NCBI GenBank assembly: GCA_046758005.1
Contig: JBHHZJ010000054.1
Location: forward strand, 1 to 24,067
Source of the DNA: JBHHZJ01 sp046758005
GTDB lineage: Bacteria; Pseudomonadota; Alphaproteobacteria; Kiloniellales; J153
DNA: 24,067 nucleotides
Direction of reading: 5' to 3'
A program made the position numbers and the translations under genes. How positions within the stretch are numbered: the first letter of the stretch is position 1; each line of letters begins with the position of its first letter. The notes below the pieces were generated by a model. It saw only the letters and a list, made by a program, of their open reading frames with translations, had not been told where the DNA came from and made no database searches. Below are positions 7,509 to 15,146 of this stretch, in pieces.

Positions 7509-7833
7509 GGCCATGGCCGATGTCGAAATCCGTAACGCGGCAGGCTCCGGCCCGGCGAGAAGCCCCCTGCGCGACCGGCGGTCATGCGGGAGACAGACTT
7601 TGCACCGGGATGTAATATCCACAGTCCCCCCTCCGCGACGACGTTGGCAAGTCAATCGGTGGAGAGCGCATATCGACGAGCCAGCGATAACCTGGACGAA
7701 CAAGTTGAGAACACCAGTGCGACGCCGCGCGGTCGAGCGACATGACCGCACAGACGGTCATCCGCAGTCCAATAACGCCGAGCCGTTCAACGTTTTGCGG
7801 GTTGGAGTCTGACCGAGTTTGAGGGTTGGCGAA
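7509..7833. other. Divergent intergenic region, apt / secreted protein
   Basis: About 325 bases separate two divergent starts and must hold both promoters. No convincing sigma-70 pair, operator or small gene could be picked out by eye. GAGGG 8 bases before the ATG at 7834 is a good ribosome site for the rightward gene. Confidence 0.5.
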
Positions 7834-8598
7834 ATGTTGCGTATTTCACGGCTTACGCCTTTGGCGCTGACGGCGGCGTGCGGCCTCTGGCTCGCGTCCG
7901 CGGCGGCGCTCGGCCCGGCGGTCGCGCTCGAACCGCCCCGGCCCGAGGAGGTGCTCCTGGAACACAGCGAGGTCGTGGTCGAGGGGCGGGTTCTGGGCGT
8001 CACGCTCGAGGAGGTCGAAAGTCGCGAGTCCGCCGAGTTTCGCGTCTTTCGTGCGTGGCTGGCGGTCGAAAGCGTCCTCAAGGGCGATTTTCCGGCCGGC
8101 GAGACCCTGGAAGTGATCTTCCGCATGCGCCAGGGAGCGCCGACAGTCGGCGGGTTCGCCGATGCCGGCTACCTGCCCGGCGAGCGCGTGCGCGCCTACC
8201 TGACATGGGGGTTCGAAGGCGGCGAGGGCTGGGCCACGGTCCACTGGAGCGGAAAGCGCACCCTGGAGCCAAGCCAAATGAAGCTCCCCGGGGCCGTCGG
8301 ACAATCGGTCATGCTGGATAACTCCACCGCCCATCGGCCCGGGTGCGAGGCAAAGGGCGGGCGCTGGCTGCCGCTGTACAAGGTGCATCGATTTCGCGTA
8401 TGCGTCCTGCCAACCCAGGACGCGGGCCGGTCGTGCACGGACTCGCGGCAGTGCGAGGGCTACTGCCTCGCCGAGCGCGAGCTTGCCCCTGGGGGCCAGG
8501 CGGCGCCTGGCCGATGCAGCAACCGTGCGCCCCTGGGTGGCGGCTGCTGGAACATGGTCGCCGAGGGCCTGGCGACCGGCATGGTCTGCTCCGACTGA
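7834..8598 (+). CDS. Secreted protein: NTR/OB-like N-part plus cysteine-rich C-terminal domain
   Basis: 254 aa from the ATG at 7834, chosen for its GAGGG ribosome site and because a signal peptide follows (hydrophobic LALTAACGLWLASAAA, probable cleavage near residue 33). Residues about 45-135 (EVVVEGRVLGV, a VLKG strand, then GERVRAYLTW) read like the NTR/TIMP-type OB fold seen in bacterial exported proteins. Residues about 165-254 hold about ten cysteines in a pattern C..KGGRW...C.LP..DAGRSC.DSRQCEGYC...GRC...GGGCWN...C, suggesting several disulfides. No enzyme motif is visible. It is probably periplasmic or extracellular; function unknown. It stands alone between apt and the AAA+ gene. Confidence 0.75.
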   Translation: MLRISRLTPLALTAACGLWLASAAALGPAVALEPPRPEEVLLEHSEVVVEGRVLGVTLEEVESRESAEFRVFRAWLAVESVLKGDFPAGETLEVIFRMRQGAPTVGGFADAGYLPGERVRAYLTWGFEGGEGWATVHWSGKRTLEPSQMKLPGAVGQSVMLDNSTAHRPGCEAKGGRWLPLYKVHRFRVCVLPTQDAGRSCTDSRQCEGYCLAERELAPGGQAAPGRCSNRAPLGGGCWNMVAEGLATGMVCSD

Positions 8599-8895
8599 GC
8601 GGGCAAGCGGGATTACGCGTGCGGGCGTTGCGCGAGAACACGACCCGAGGTTCGAAGCCGCACGGCACCGCATTCCGGTCCGGCTCAGGGCCGGCGCGAC
8701 TGAAGTGACACTCCGATCAACCGATAATCTTCGCGTTGTCGGCGAGGACATCCTCGGGTGAGCAGATATGGACGACGAGCGGCGCGAGGGCATCGAGCGC
8801 GAGTTGCGCTCCGCGCTGCAGGCGCTGGCGGCGGCCGCCGTGACACGGCTCCCGGTGGCCTGCGCCGGAAACCGACCCGGGGCACCGGGCGGCGC
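8599..8895. other. Convergent intergenic region with a possible short coding remnant
   Basis: About 297 bases lie between the ends of two convergent genes. A + strand frame from ATG 8768 starts in a protein-like way (MDDERREGIERELRSALQ) but then runs through the complement of the AAA+ gene with no family resemblance. I treat it as a remnant or chance frame. No clear hairpin followed by a T-run was found. Confidence 0.4.
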
Positions 8896-10266
8896 TCAAC
8901 CGGGGCCGTGGAACCCGATAATCCGGCCGGTAGACCCCTCGCTGAACCTCTTCATCTCAACCAAAGCCTTTCGGAAATCCTCGTTACACAGGTCCACCGG
9001 CGTGGCCTCATCGTCCAGGCGCTCGCAGGCAATCTGAACGGAACGGTGAACCCACTCCTTCAGAAAGGCCTGCGTCGCACCATCCGAATCGGCGACAAGC
9101 CGGTCAAGGTCCAGATTCGACGCATCGTATGAACGAAGATGGTGGGCGAGATACTTCTTTCGGAGATTCGGGTTCGGCGGTCCGAAAAAGATGCATTGGC
9201 TTACCCTGCCCGGACGGTCCTTGATGGCGGCTTCCATTCGCTCGATCGAATTCGTCGTGAGAACAATCCCGATGTCCTCGTAGGGCCGCAGGCCATCCAT
9301 TTGGTCCAAGAGGTCGCCAAGCACGGAACTGTAGAGATTGATATCACGGGACGCGAACACGAGGTCCACGTCTTCCAAGATCACAAGCGATGGTTGCAGC
9401 ATCCGCGCAAGGCTGAAGATCGCGCTTACCTTAAGCAGCGCCGTGCCTGCGACGATGATTCTCGTCGTTTCGGTCAGCTTGCTGCAAAGATAGCGGCACG
9501 CGAAGGTCTTGCCGGTCCCGGGCGGGCCATAAAGCAGCACGCCTCGCCGGACGGGGACCCGGTTCGCCTTTAGAATTCCGCGCCGCAGGTGCAGATCAGC
9601 CACGTTGCGCCAGAGAATTCGCCGCACCTCTTCGTCGATCACGACGTCGCTGTCGTCGACAGGTTCGTACGCCTTGAACAGGATCCGCAAACGTTCCGCT
9701 TTCTCGACATCGCCGTACTCGTCCTTCGTACCAGCCTCGAACGCGAGTTCCAGAACCCGATTTCGATAGATGGATCGCTCCACGCTGCGGTCCAAAATGG
9801 TGTTCAGGCATTCTTCGCCGAGCGACGCGTCGTCGGACGCGACCTCCAGGATCGCGGTTTCCGCGAATCGGTTGTAACGGAGACGGACTATCAGGCCGCC
9901 CGTTGCGCCTTGCCTGGGCGGCGTGCAGACCCAGAAGCGATCAACCGGCAGATAGACTTCCTCCTCTCGGCCCACGGGCCACGCCGTGGTATTGGATCGC
10001 TGGATCTGACGCGAGCTCCACTGCGGACGCTTGGCATGCAGAATGCCGTTTAAATCCTCGGCGTGCTCCGAGTCGATCGAACGCACTGAGAACTCGTTCT
10101 TGCAGTAATCTTCGGTGGCGCGGTAGAGATCGACGAAACGGAAGGAGGGAAGTTCCTTGTTACGGACGCGGAAGCGCGCCATCGACGTGCGACCCATCTC
10201 TAACGAGATTCGGTGGTCGATTTGGAGGGGCGGCCGCGGAGTGCGCCTTGGGAAGAAAGACTTCAT
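8896..10266 (-). CDS. Stand-alone AAA+ ATPase (FtsH/CDC48-like core)
   Basis: Up to 456 aa from the ATG at 10266; in-frame ATGs at 10197 and 10182 are alternatives, and none has a strong ribosome site. Residues 1-205 form an N-terminal region with no family I recognise. Residues about 210-400 are a classical AAA+ module: Walker A GPPGTGKT (247-254), Walker B VILEDVD (295-301), sensor-1 TTN (337-339) and an arginine-finger region DRPGR (350-354). A C-terminal lid follows. There is no protease domain and no membrane anchor, so it is not FtsH. It is more likely a remodelling ATPase whose target is set by the N-domain. Its local GC appears lower than in the flanking genes, and no functional partner is adjacent, which hints at an accessory or transferred gene. 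Confidence 0.85.
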   Translation of the reverse strand: MKSFFPRRTPRPPLQIDHRISLEMGRTSMARFRVRNKELPSFRFVDLYRATEDYCKNEFSVRSIDSEHAEDLNGILHAKRPQWSSRQIQRSNTTAWPVGREEEVYLPVDRFWVCTPPRQGATGGLIVRLRYNRFAETAILEVASDDASLGEECLNTILDRSVERSIYRNRVLELAFEAGTKDEYGDVEKAERLRILFKAYEPVDDSDVVIDEEVRRILWRNVADLHLRRGILKANRVPVRRGVLLYGPPGTGKTFACRYLCSKLTETTRIIVAGTALLKVSAIFSLARMLQPSLVILEDVDLVFASRDINLYSSVLGDLLDQMDGLRPYEDIGIVLTTNSIERMEAAIKDRPGRVSQCIFFGPPNPNLRKKYLAHHLRSYDASNLDLDRLVADSDGATQAFLKEWVHRSVQIACERLDDEATPVDLCNEDFRKALVEMKRFSEGSTGRIIGFHGPG

Positions 10267-10695
10267 CGCGGGTCACGGTTCGCGCGCATCTGTGCCGCCG
10301 AGGCCAATCGTCCCTTCGAGGCCGCCGCGGAGCATCGCGCGCCGGACCACGCGGACGAGCACACCGTCCCGGCAACGGAACGGCCCGATGGCGGCGAGAC
10401 ACGGAGCAACGAATGGAGACAACGGGAGATCCCTCGCACCTTGTATTCGCCGTGGGCCCTGACGCGGGTCGGGTTGCGCGACGGATTGTATCGCGGTCGG
10501 CGGCGGAAATCAGCCCGGCGACTCCATGGCTGTCGCGGGTTCCTTCAACGGCCGTCAAGCCCTGCGATCCACCCGGTCCCGGATGTCGACCTCGCGCGCT
10601 CCGAGCGCGGCGTCCTGACGCGACCGCCGTGACGGCGCCATCGGCGATGCCGCCCGCCGATTCCGCCGCGGCTCCCGGTTGGCAAAGCTGAAGGC
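10267..10695. other. Divergent intergenic region, AAA+ gene / small membrane protein
   Basis: About 430 bases between divergent starts. Frames crossing it are Arg/Pro-rich and unlike known proteins. I see no RNA gene, repeat or clear promoter. Confidence 0.45.
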
Positions 10696-11004
10696 ATGGT
10701 TTCCCTGATTTTCGGCATCGCGTTCGTAGCGGCGTCGCTGTTCTATTTCGCCCTCAAGCTGCATGTCGCTTACGGTGTGGGATTCAGTCCGGAATCGGCC
10801 GGCGGCGTCCCCACGCTCGATGGCGTGTTGTTTCCGCCCGCGTTCTGCGCCTGGGGCATATGCTTTGGCGCGGGCGCGACGGAGGCGACGCGCCTGTCGA
10901 TCTGGGTCTGTGGCGCGATTTGGCTTTTCCTGACATTGGCAGCCGCCGTGGCGATGAGCGCGGCCGCGGCGGCGGGACGCCGCCGGCGCGAAAAGGGCCG
11001 ATGA
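10696..11004 (+). CDS. Small membrane protein, function unknown
   Basis: 102 aa. There is a strongly hydrophobic segment at residues 3-20 (LIFGIAFVAASLFYFALK), a weaker middle segment, and a second clear membrane helix at about 70-92 (IWVCGAIWLFLTLAAAVAMS), ending in a basic RRRREKGR tail that would stay in the cytoplasm. No family is recognised. The ribosome site is weak (AAGG close to the ATG), and the gene stands alone between divergent and convergent neighbours, so support rests on the coherent membrane topology. Confidence 0.5.
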   Translation: MVSLIFGIAFVAASLFYFALKLHVAYGVGFSPESAGGVPTLDGVLFPPAFCAWGICFGAGATEATRLSIWVCGAIWLFLTLAAAVAMSAAAAAGRRRREKGR

Positions 11005-11142
11005 GAACGCGCGAGTTGGCACCGATTCCGACGGTGATTCATACCGATGAGCGCAGGAGGTGACTCGGGCGCTCACCTGTATCGGTCGTCGGTTTCGTCG
11101 CGACCGGTGATGCAGAAGAAAAGCTGCGCACCGGGCGGGTCG

Positions 11143-11535
11143 TCAGGTTGGCTCATACCAAGGCTCGACGACGACGGTGAACTTGATCTGCACCTCGTCC
11201 TCGTCGGGATCGTCGGACGAAATGAAGACATACCGCTCGATCGGGCCGAGGTCCTGCTCGTGGGCGGCGGAGTCGTACTGGACATGCAGGCGGGCCTCAC
11301 CGCCCGGCGGTATGGTCATCGGCGCCAATGTCGCCTTCGTGCATCCGCAGGACGTGCTGACCGCCTCCACGGTAAGCGGGCCGTCGCCGAGGTTTCGGAC
11401 CGGGAGCTCGGCGACGGCCAGTTCACCCTTGACCACGGTGCCCATGTCGACGGCGGCGGCCACGTCGATGTCGGGCGCGTTCGGCGCGCACGCCGCCAGC
11501 AACGCGCCGGTTAGGATCAGCAGCGCTTTCCGCAT
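11143..11535 (-). CDS. DUF1573 lipoprotein
   Basis: 130 aa. A lipoprotein signal (LLILTGALLAAC, Cys16) is followed by one DUF1573 domain, an Ig-like fold of unknown function. The hallmark STSCGCTKATLAP with its CGC motif and IPPGGEARLHV strand are present, as is the typical DMGTVVKGELAVAELPVRNLG opening. It begins 11 bases after the stop of the larger DUF1573 gene, and its ribosome site (GAGG) is embedded there, so the two are co-translated. It is last of the thiol/cytochrome c biogenesis block. I infer that the CGC cysteines interact with the thioredoxin-like proteins encoded upstream or bind a metal. Confidence 0.85.
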   Translation of the reverse strand: MRKALLILTGALLAACAPNAPDIDVAAAVDMGTVVKGELAVAELPVRNLGDGPLTVEAVSTSCGCTKATLAPMTIPPGGEARLHVQYDSAAHEQDLGPIERYVFISSDDPDEDEVQIKFTVVVEPWYEPT

Positions 11536-11546
11536 GAACGCCTCGC

Positions 11547-12125
11547 CTAATTCCAGGCGACGGACGCCCGGACCCAGATCGCGGCCTTGGGACTGGCGCG
11601 GTCATTGTTTTCGATGATGATTCCCCGCTTCACCGTCTGCCCGCGAACATCGTGAAATCCGGCATCGAGGATGAGTGTGACCAGGGCCGCCTTGCCCGGC
11701 GGGATGACCCGGGCCGTGAACTCGGCGGTGGTGCAGCCGCATGTCGTGTAGGCCCGGCTGATCGTCAGCGGAGCGTCACCCTCGTTGCGGACCAGAAACT
11801 TGTGCCTGACGACCTCTTTCGCCCCGATCTTGCCGAAATCGTAATAGGCGTCCGGCAGCGCGATTTTCGGTTGCGGCCGGTCGGCCGGCAGGAACGGGAT
11901 CGGCGGTCCGGCCCGCATCTCGTGGATCGCGCGGAACGCCCCGTCATAGACCACGTCCTCGCCCGCATAGTCCGGCGCGGCCGGGGCGGCCGGTTCCGCA
12001 ACGGTCAGAAAATAGTAGCCGCCGCCGGCCACCACCAGCACCGCGGCCACGATCCAAGGGAACGGAACGAATTTTTTCTTACGTGTCCTGGTGGGAGCCG
12101 ACCTTCGATGCGCCACGCGAGCCAT
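11547..12125 (-). CDS. Membrane-anchored DUF1573 protein
   Basis: 192 aa from the ATG at 12125, chosen because AGGAG sits 8 bases upstream; a GTG at 12149 lacks this. A basic N-terminus (RTRKKK) precedes one membrane helix (WIVAAVLVVAGGGYYFL), so the body is periplasmic. The C-terminal half is a DUF1573 domain: YDFGKIGAKEVVRHKFLVRN, TTCGCTTAEF with the CGC motif, then IPPGKAALVTLILD. It is a paralogue of the lipoprotein downstream but anchored differently. It lies about 55 bases after the thioredoxin-DsbD-like gene. Confidence 0.85.
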   Translation of the reverse strand: MARVAHRRSAPTRTRKKKFVPFPWIVAAVLVVAGGGYYFLTVAEPAAPAAPDYAGEDVVYDGAFRAIHEMRAGPPIPFLPADRPQPKIALPDAYYDFGKIGAKEVVRHKFLVRNEGDAPLTISRAYTTCGCTTAEFTARVIPPGKAALVTLILDAGFHDVRGQTVKRGIIIENNDRASPKAAIWVRASVAWN

Positions 12126-12179
12126 GATCTTTCTCCTGTCCAATTTCACACCGCTCCGCGGATTGAACGCCTGACGACC

Positions 12180-13421
12180 TCAACCGATCACCCAGAGCAG
12201 CATGACGGCGCCGAGCGTCACCATCGCCACGCCGTACCACAACCTGATGTCGAGTGCGTGTTGCCGCTCCCAGCCGGCCCAGGCTTTCGCCGTAACCCGG
12301 TTTCCGGTCGCCAGGAGAATGGCGATCAGGGGCAGCACGAACATGACGTTGTACAGGGCCAGGTAGCTGACACCCCAGGCCATCGTCGTCTTGGCGTTCA
12401 ACAGGGTGATGACGGAGACGTAGATGCCGCCCGAGCAGGGAAACGTGCACAGCCCGACCAGGACGCCGGCCCCGATCGTTGCCGGCAGGGTCGCCTTCCC
12501 GATCAACTCGCGGGCGCGCGCACCGGCGAAGGCCGGCATGTGCAGCTTGATCGGGGACTGGGGGAAGGCGTACTCGATCAGGTTTATCCCTCCCAGCGCG
12601 ATCAAGAGCCATGACCCCAGGCGGGCAACGAAATGGGGATCGTCCGAAAGTCTGACCGTGCCCAACAGGCCCAGTCCGATGGCGAGATAGACCAGAAAGA
12701 TCATCCCGATATAGACGAACCCCAGTCTCAGAATGCGGCTTCGCGCCTTGCGCAGGGTGAACAGGAACGCCAGCAGCAGAAGAATGACCGCGAAGGCGCA
12801 GGGGTTCACGGAGTCCAGCAGCCCGGCGACGACGACCGCCGGCAGAAGCTGGGCCAGGTTCGCCTGGCCGACCGGCAAAGGTCCCGCCGAGACGATCGCC
12901 TGGGCCAAGGCGTCCCGGAACGGGGTATCTATCGGGAACGTCTTGACTTGGCCCCTCCACGCCCACAGTCGGTACTCGGTCGGCGTGCCATGCATCTCCG
13001 GTTGCCAGAGGACGAGGCGCGGCGGAAGGTCCGGCGAGCTCATCGCGCCGTCGATCAGTTCCGGCGGAACATGGCCGAGGATGACCAGCATCCCTTTGTC
13101 CGTGGGGACGAAGGCATAGAGCGAATCCGCGATCGACCGCGGCAGGCCCACGGTGTCCGCAATTTCCAACAACAGTCTTCGTTCTCCGGGTGCCGTGTAG
13201 TCGTGGATCCGCGGATCGAGATCGGTGCGGCGCGCGCGCAGGGCCGGAACGAGCACGTTCTCGGTGTACGGCCAGCAATCGGCGCAGCCGGCGCTGAAAA
13301 AGATATGCGTGGTCTCTGCCGCCTTGTCCCCCTGGGCTGCGGTCGGGAAAGCGAGCCACAGGAGAAGTGGCAGTGCGGAGAGGAGAACCCCAAGCCGCCA
13401 TTGAGGGAAAAGCCGGCTCAT
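12180..13421 (-). CDS. Thioredoxin-like / DsbD-type transmembrane thiol transporter fusion
   Basis: 413 aa from the ATG at 13421, 14 bases after the ccdA stop. A signal peptide (LLSALPLLLWLAFPTAAQ) leads into a periplasmic thioredoxin-like part with the redox motif SAGCADCWPY (C46, C49). From about residue 190, six to eight membrane helices of the DsbD/CcdA superfamily follow, with the two conserved cysteine motifs NPCAF and LCTFPCSGG. This family moves electrons from cytoplasmic thioredoxin through membrane cysteines to periplasmic acceptors; here donor channel and a first acceptor appear on one chain. Unlike classical DsbD, the thioredoxin-like part is N-terminal. A second, plain CcdA is encoded just upstream. 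Likely clients are the CcmG-like and DUF1573 proteins of the same block. Confidence 0.8.
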   Translation of the reverse strand: MSRLFPQWRLGVLLSALPLLLWLAFPTAAQGDKAAETTHIFFSAGCADCWPYTENVLVPALRARRTDLDPRIHDYTAPGERRLLLEIADTVGLPRSIADSLYAFVPTDKGMLVILGHVPPELIDGAMSSPDLPPRLVLWQPEMHGTPTEYRLWAWRGQVKTFPIDTPFRDALAQAIVSAGPLPVGQANLAQLLPAVVVAGLLDSVNPCAFAVILLLLAFLFTLRKARSRILRLGFVYIGMIFLVYLAIGLGLLGTVRLSDDPHFVARLGSWLLIALGGINLIEYAFPQSPIKLHMPAFAGARARELIGKATLPATIGAGVLVGLCTFPCSGGIYVSVITLLNAKTTMAWGVSYLALYNVMFVLPLIAILLATGNRVTAKAWAGWERQHALDIRLWYGVAMVTLGAVMLLWVIG

Positions 13422-13435
13422 GACTGCCGCCACCG

Positions 13436-14179
13436 TCAAATCTGGATCTCCTGAAAGAACGGGAAGGTCTTCAGCATCCACGTGCCGAAGGAAAACAGAT
13501 AGCCGGTCACCATCAAGGTCCCGACCAGGACCAGAATACCGCCGGCGGCCAACTGAAGCGGCCGCCCGATCCGCCGAATGCGTCCGGCCATTGCCATGAA
13601 CCGGCCGGTGAACGCGGCGACCAGCAGGAACGGCACGGCGAGGCCCATGGAGTAGATGGACAGCAGGATGGCGCCGTCGGAAACACCCATGGTTGTCGCG
13701 CTGATGGTCAGGATGGCGCCCAGGATCGGACCGATGCAGGGCGTCCAGCCGAACGCGAACGCGGTTCCCAGCAGGAAAGCCCCGAACGGACGTCCCCCGG
13801 GAATCCTCGGCGCAAATCGCAGGTCACGGTTCATCCAGTCGAAGCGCAATATCCCCATCATGTGGAGACCGAAAACGATGATGACGGCGCCGGCGACGTA
13901 ACCGCCCTCGTACCGGTAGGACATGAAGAGCCTGCCGACGGCCGAGGCACTGGCGCCCAGGGCTACGAACACGCTGGAAAATCCGAGCACGAAGGCGGAG
14001 CTGAGACCAAGCACGGCGAGGCGATGACGCATCGCCTGCTCCTGCCGCAGTTGTTCGAGGGAGCGGCCCGCCACGTAGGACACGTAGCCCGGCACCAGCG
14101 GGAGGACGCAGGGCGACAGGAACGACACGAGACCGGCGAGAAACGCCGATGCGACTCCAATTCCGGCAATTTCAGGCAT
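13436..14179 (-). CDS. ccdA: Cytochrome c biogenesis thiol transporter CcdA
   Basis: 247 aa integral membrane protein with six helices. It carries the two family motifs FLSPCVLPLVPGY (C24) and GWTPCIGPILG (C148), whose cysteines relay reducing equivalents across the inner membrane to keep apocytochrome haem-binding cysteines and periplasmic thioredoxins reduced. Length is typical for CcdA. It lies 48 bases after the CcmG-like gene and 14 bases before the DsbD-like fusion, all in one direction. Confidence 0.9.
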   Translation of the reverse strand: MPEIAGIGVASAFLAGLVSFLSPCVLPLVPGYVSYVAGRSLEQLRQEQAMRHRLAVLGLSSAFVLGFSSVFVALGASASAVGRLFMSYRYEGGYVAGAVIIVFGLHMMGILRFDWMNRDLRFAPRIPGGRPFGAFLLGTAFAFGWTPCIGPILGAILTISATTMGVSDGAILLSIYSMGLAVPFLLVAAFTGRFMAMAGRIRRIGRPLQLAAGGILVLVGTLMVTGYLFSFGTWMLKTFPFFQEIQI

Positions 14180-14227
14180 TGGGGTCCCCGGGTCGGCGTT
14201 TTCGCATCGGGCTGGCGTTCGCGCTCT

Positions 14228-14827
14228 TCACGGTGAGCTTTGACGCAATTCCTCGATGAGCGGAAGGATCGTCTCCTCGAGCACACGCTTGTCCATGGCG
14301 CCGATGTGCTTGTGTGCGATTCTCCCGGTCCTATCGATGACGAAGGTCTCCGGGACCCCGTAGACGCCGAACTCGATGGCTACCCGGCCGTCGAGGTCGG
14401 CTCCGGTCCGGGTGTAGGGATCACCGAGACCATCCAGCCAGGCCCGGGCGTCGTCCGGCCGATCCTTGTAGTTCAGGCCATGCACCGGCACGACGTTGCG
14501 CTCGCGCAGATCCATCAATACGGGATGTTCGCGGCGGCATTCCACGCACCAGGAGGCGAAGACGTTGATCAGGGAAACCTCGCCCCGCAAATCATCGGTG
14601 GACAGGCCCAGCGTGCGCCCCTTCACGGGCGGCAGGTCGAATTCGGGGACCGGCTTGCCGATCAGGACCGAGGGTATCTCGCGCGGGTCCCTGGTCAGAC
14701 CGTAGGCGAACGCCACCGCGAGACCCACGAAAACGGCCGCAGGCAGGAGGAACGTCAGCCGAACCCCCCTGCCCCGTTTCGAGGCCGTTCCAGCAACGGG
14801 CGGCGCCGCTGCGCTGGTCTCGGTCAT
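14228..14827 (-). CDS. Membrane-anchored thioredoxin of the CcmG/TlpA (DsbE) type
   Basis: 199 aa from the ATG at 14827, chosen for AAGGG 8 bases upstream; in-frame ATGs further upstream (for example 14974) would add a long polar tail. One N-terminal membrane helix (LTFLLPAAVFVGLAVAFAYGL) is followed by the periplasmic thioredoxin fold: FDLPPVKG, the active site FASWCVECRREHP (C94, C97; Glu in place of the usual Pro), and GVYGVPETFVIDRTG with the cis-proline (P159). CcmG reduces apocytochrome c or its chaperone in system I maturation. Other ccm genes are not in this window. The ccdA gene directly downstream supplies electrons. Confidence 0.88.
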   Translation of the reverse strand: MTETSAAAPPVAGTASKRGRGVRLTFLLPAAVFVGLAVAFAYGLTRDPREIPSVLIGKPVPEFDLPPVKGRTLGLSTDDLRGEVSLINVFASWCVECRREHPVLMDLRERNVVPVHGLNYKDRPDDARAWLDGLGDPYTRTGADLDGRVAIEFGVYGVPETFVIDRTGRIAHKHIGAMDKRVLEETILPLIEELRQSSP

Positions 14828-14970
14828 CGTCGTGCCCTTCGACGGACCATCCGGCCCGATCTTCGGCGCGGTGTGCTCAAACACCGGATCGCCGCTCCGA
14901 TGTTCAGAGTGGGGCTGCCGCGCCACATCGTCCGATGCGAGCGCCTGCTTTCGCGTCTCGATCATCTCGG

Positions 14971-15108
14971 TCATCGCCCGATCCGCACCATGGTCTCGTC
15001 GAGGAATTCGTCCGGGGGCCGGGTCAGGCGGATCGGCCGCATCGTCCGCCTTGGCCCGCGCGATCTCCTCGGCCGTGCGGCGGCCGGGAAAATGGCTCGT
15101 GGCTTCAT
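14971..15108 (-). CDS. Possible 45-aa basic ORF upstream of the CcmG-like gene
   Basis: A short frame with a good ribosome site (AGAGGAG about 8 bases before ATG 15108) encodes an Arg/Pro-rich peptide ending PPDEFLDETMVRIGR. Its TGA overlaps an in-frame upstream ATG of the CcmG-like reading frame (ATGA). No family is recognised. It may be a coupled leader or a chance frame. The rest of 14828-15146 shows nothing else. Confidence 0.3.
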   Translation of the reverse strand: MKPRAIFPAAARPRRSRGPRRTMRPIRLTRPPDEFLDETMVRIGR

Positions 15109-15146
15109 GGTCCCGCTCCTCTGCTGTCGTTCTCGCAAAAGGGAAG

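Noticed and set aside
8768..9037. 89-codon + strand ORF whose start looks protein-like
   Set aside because: Most of it is the complement of the AAA+ gene, and no ribosome site or homologue is apparent; mentioned only as a possible remnant.
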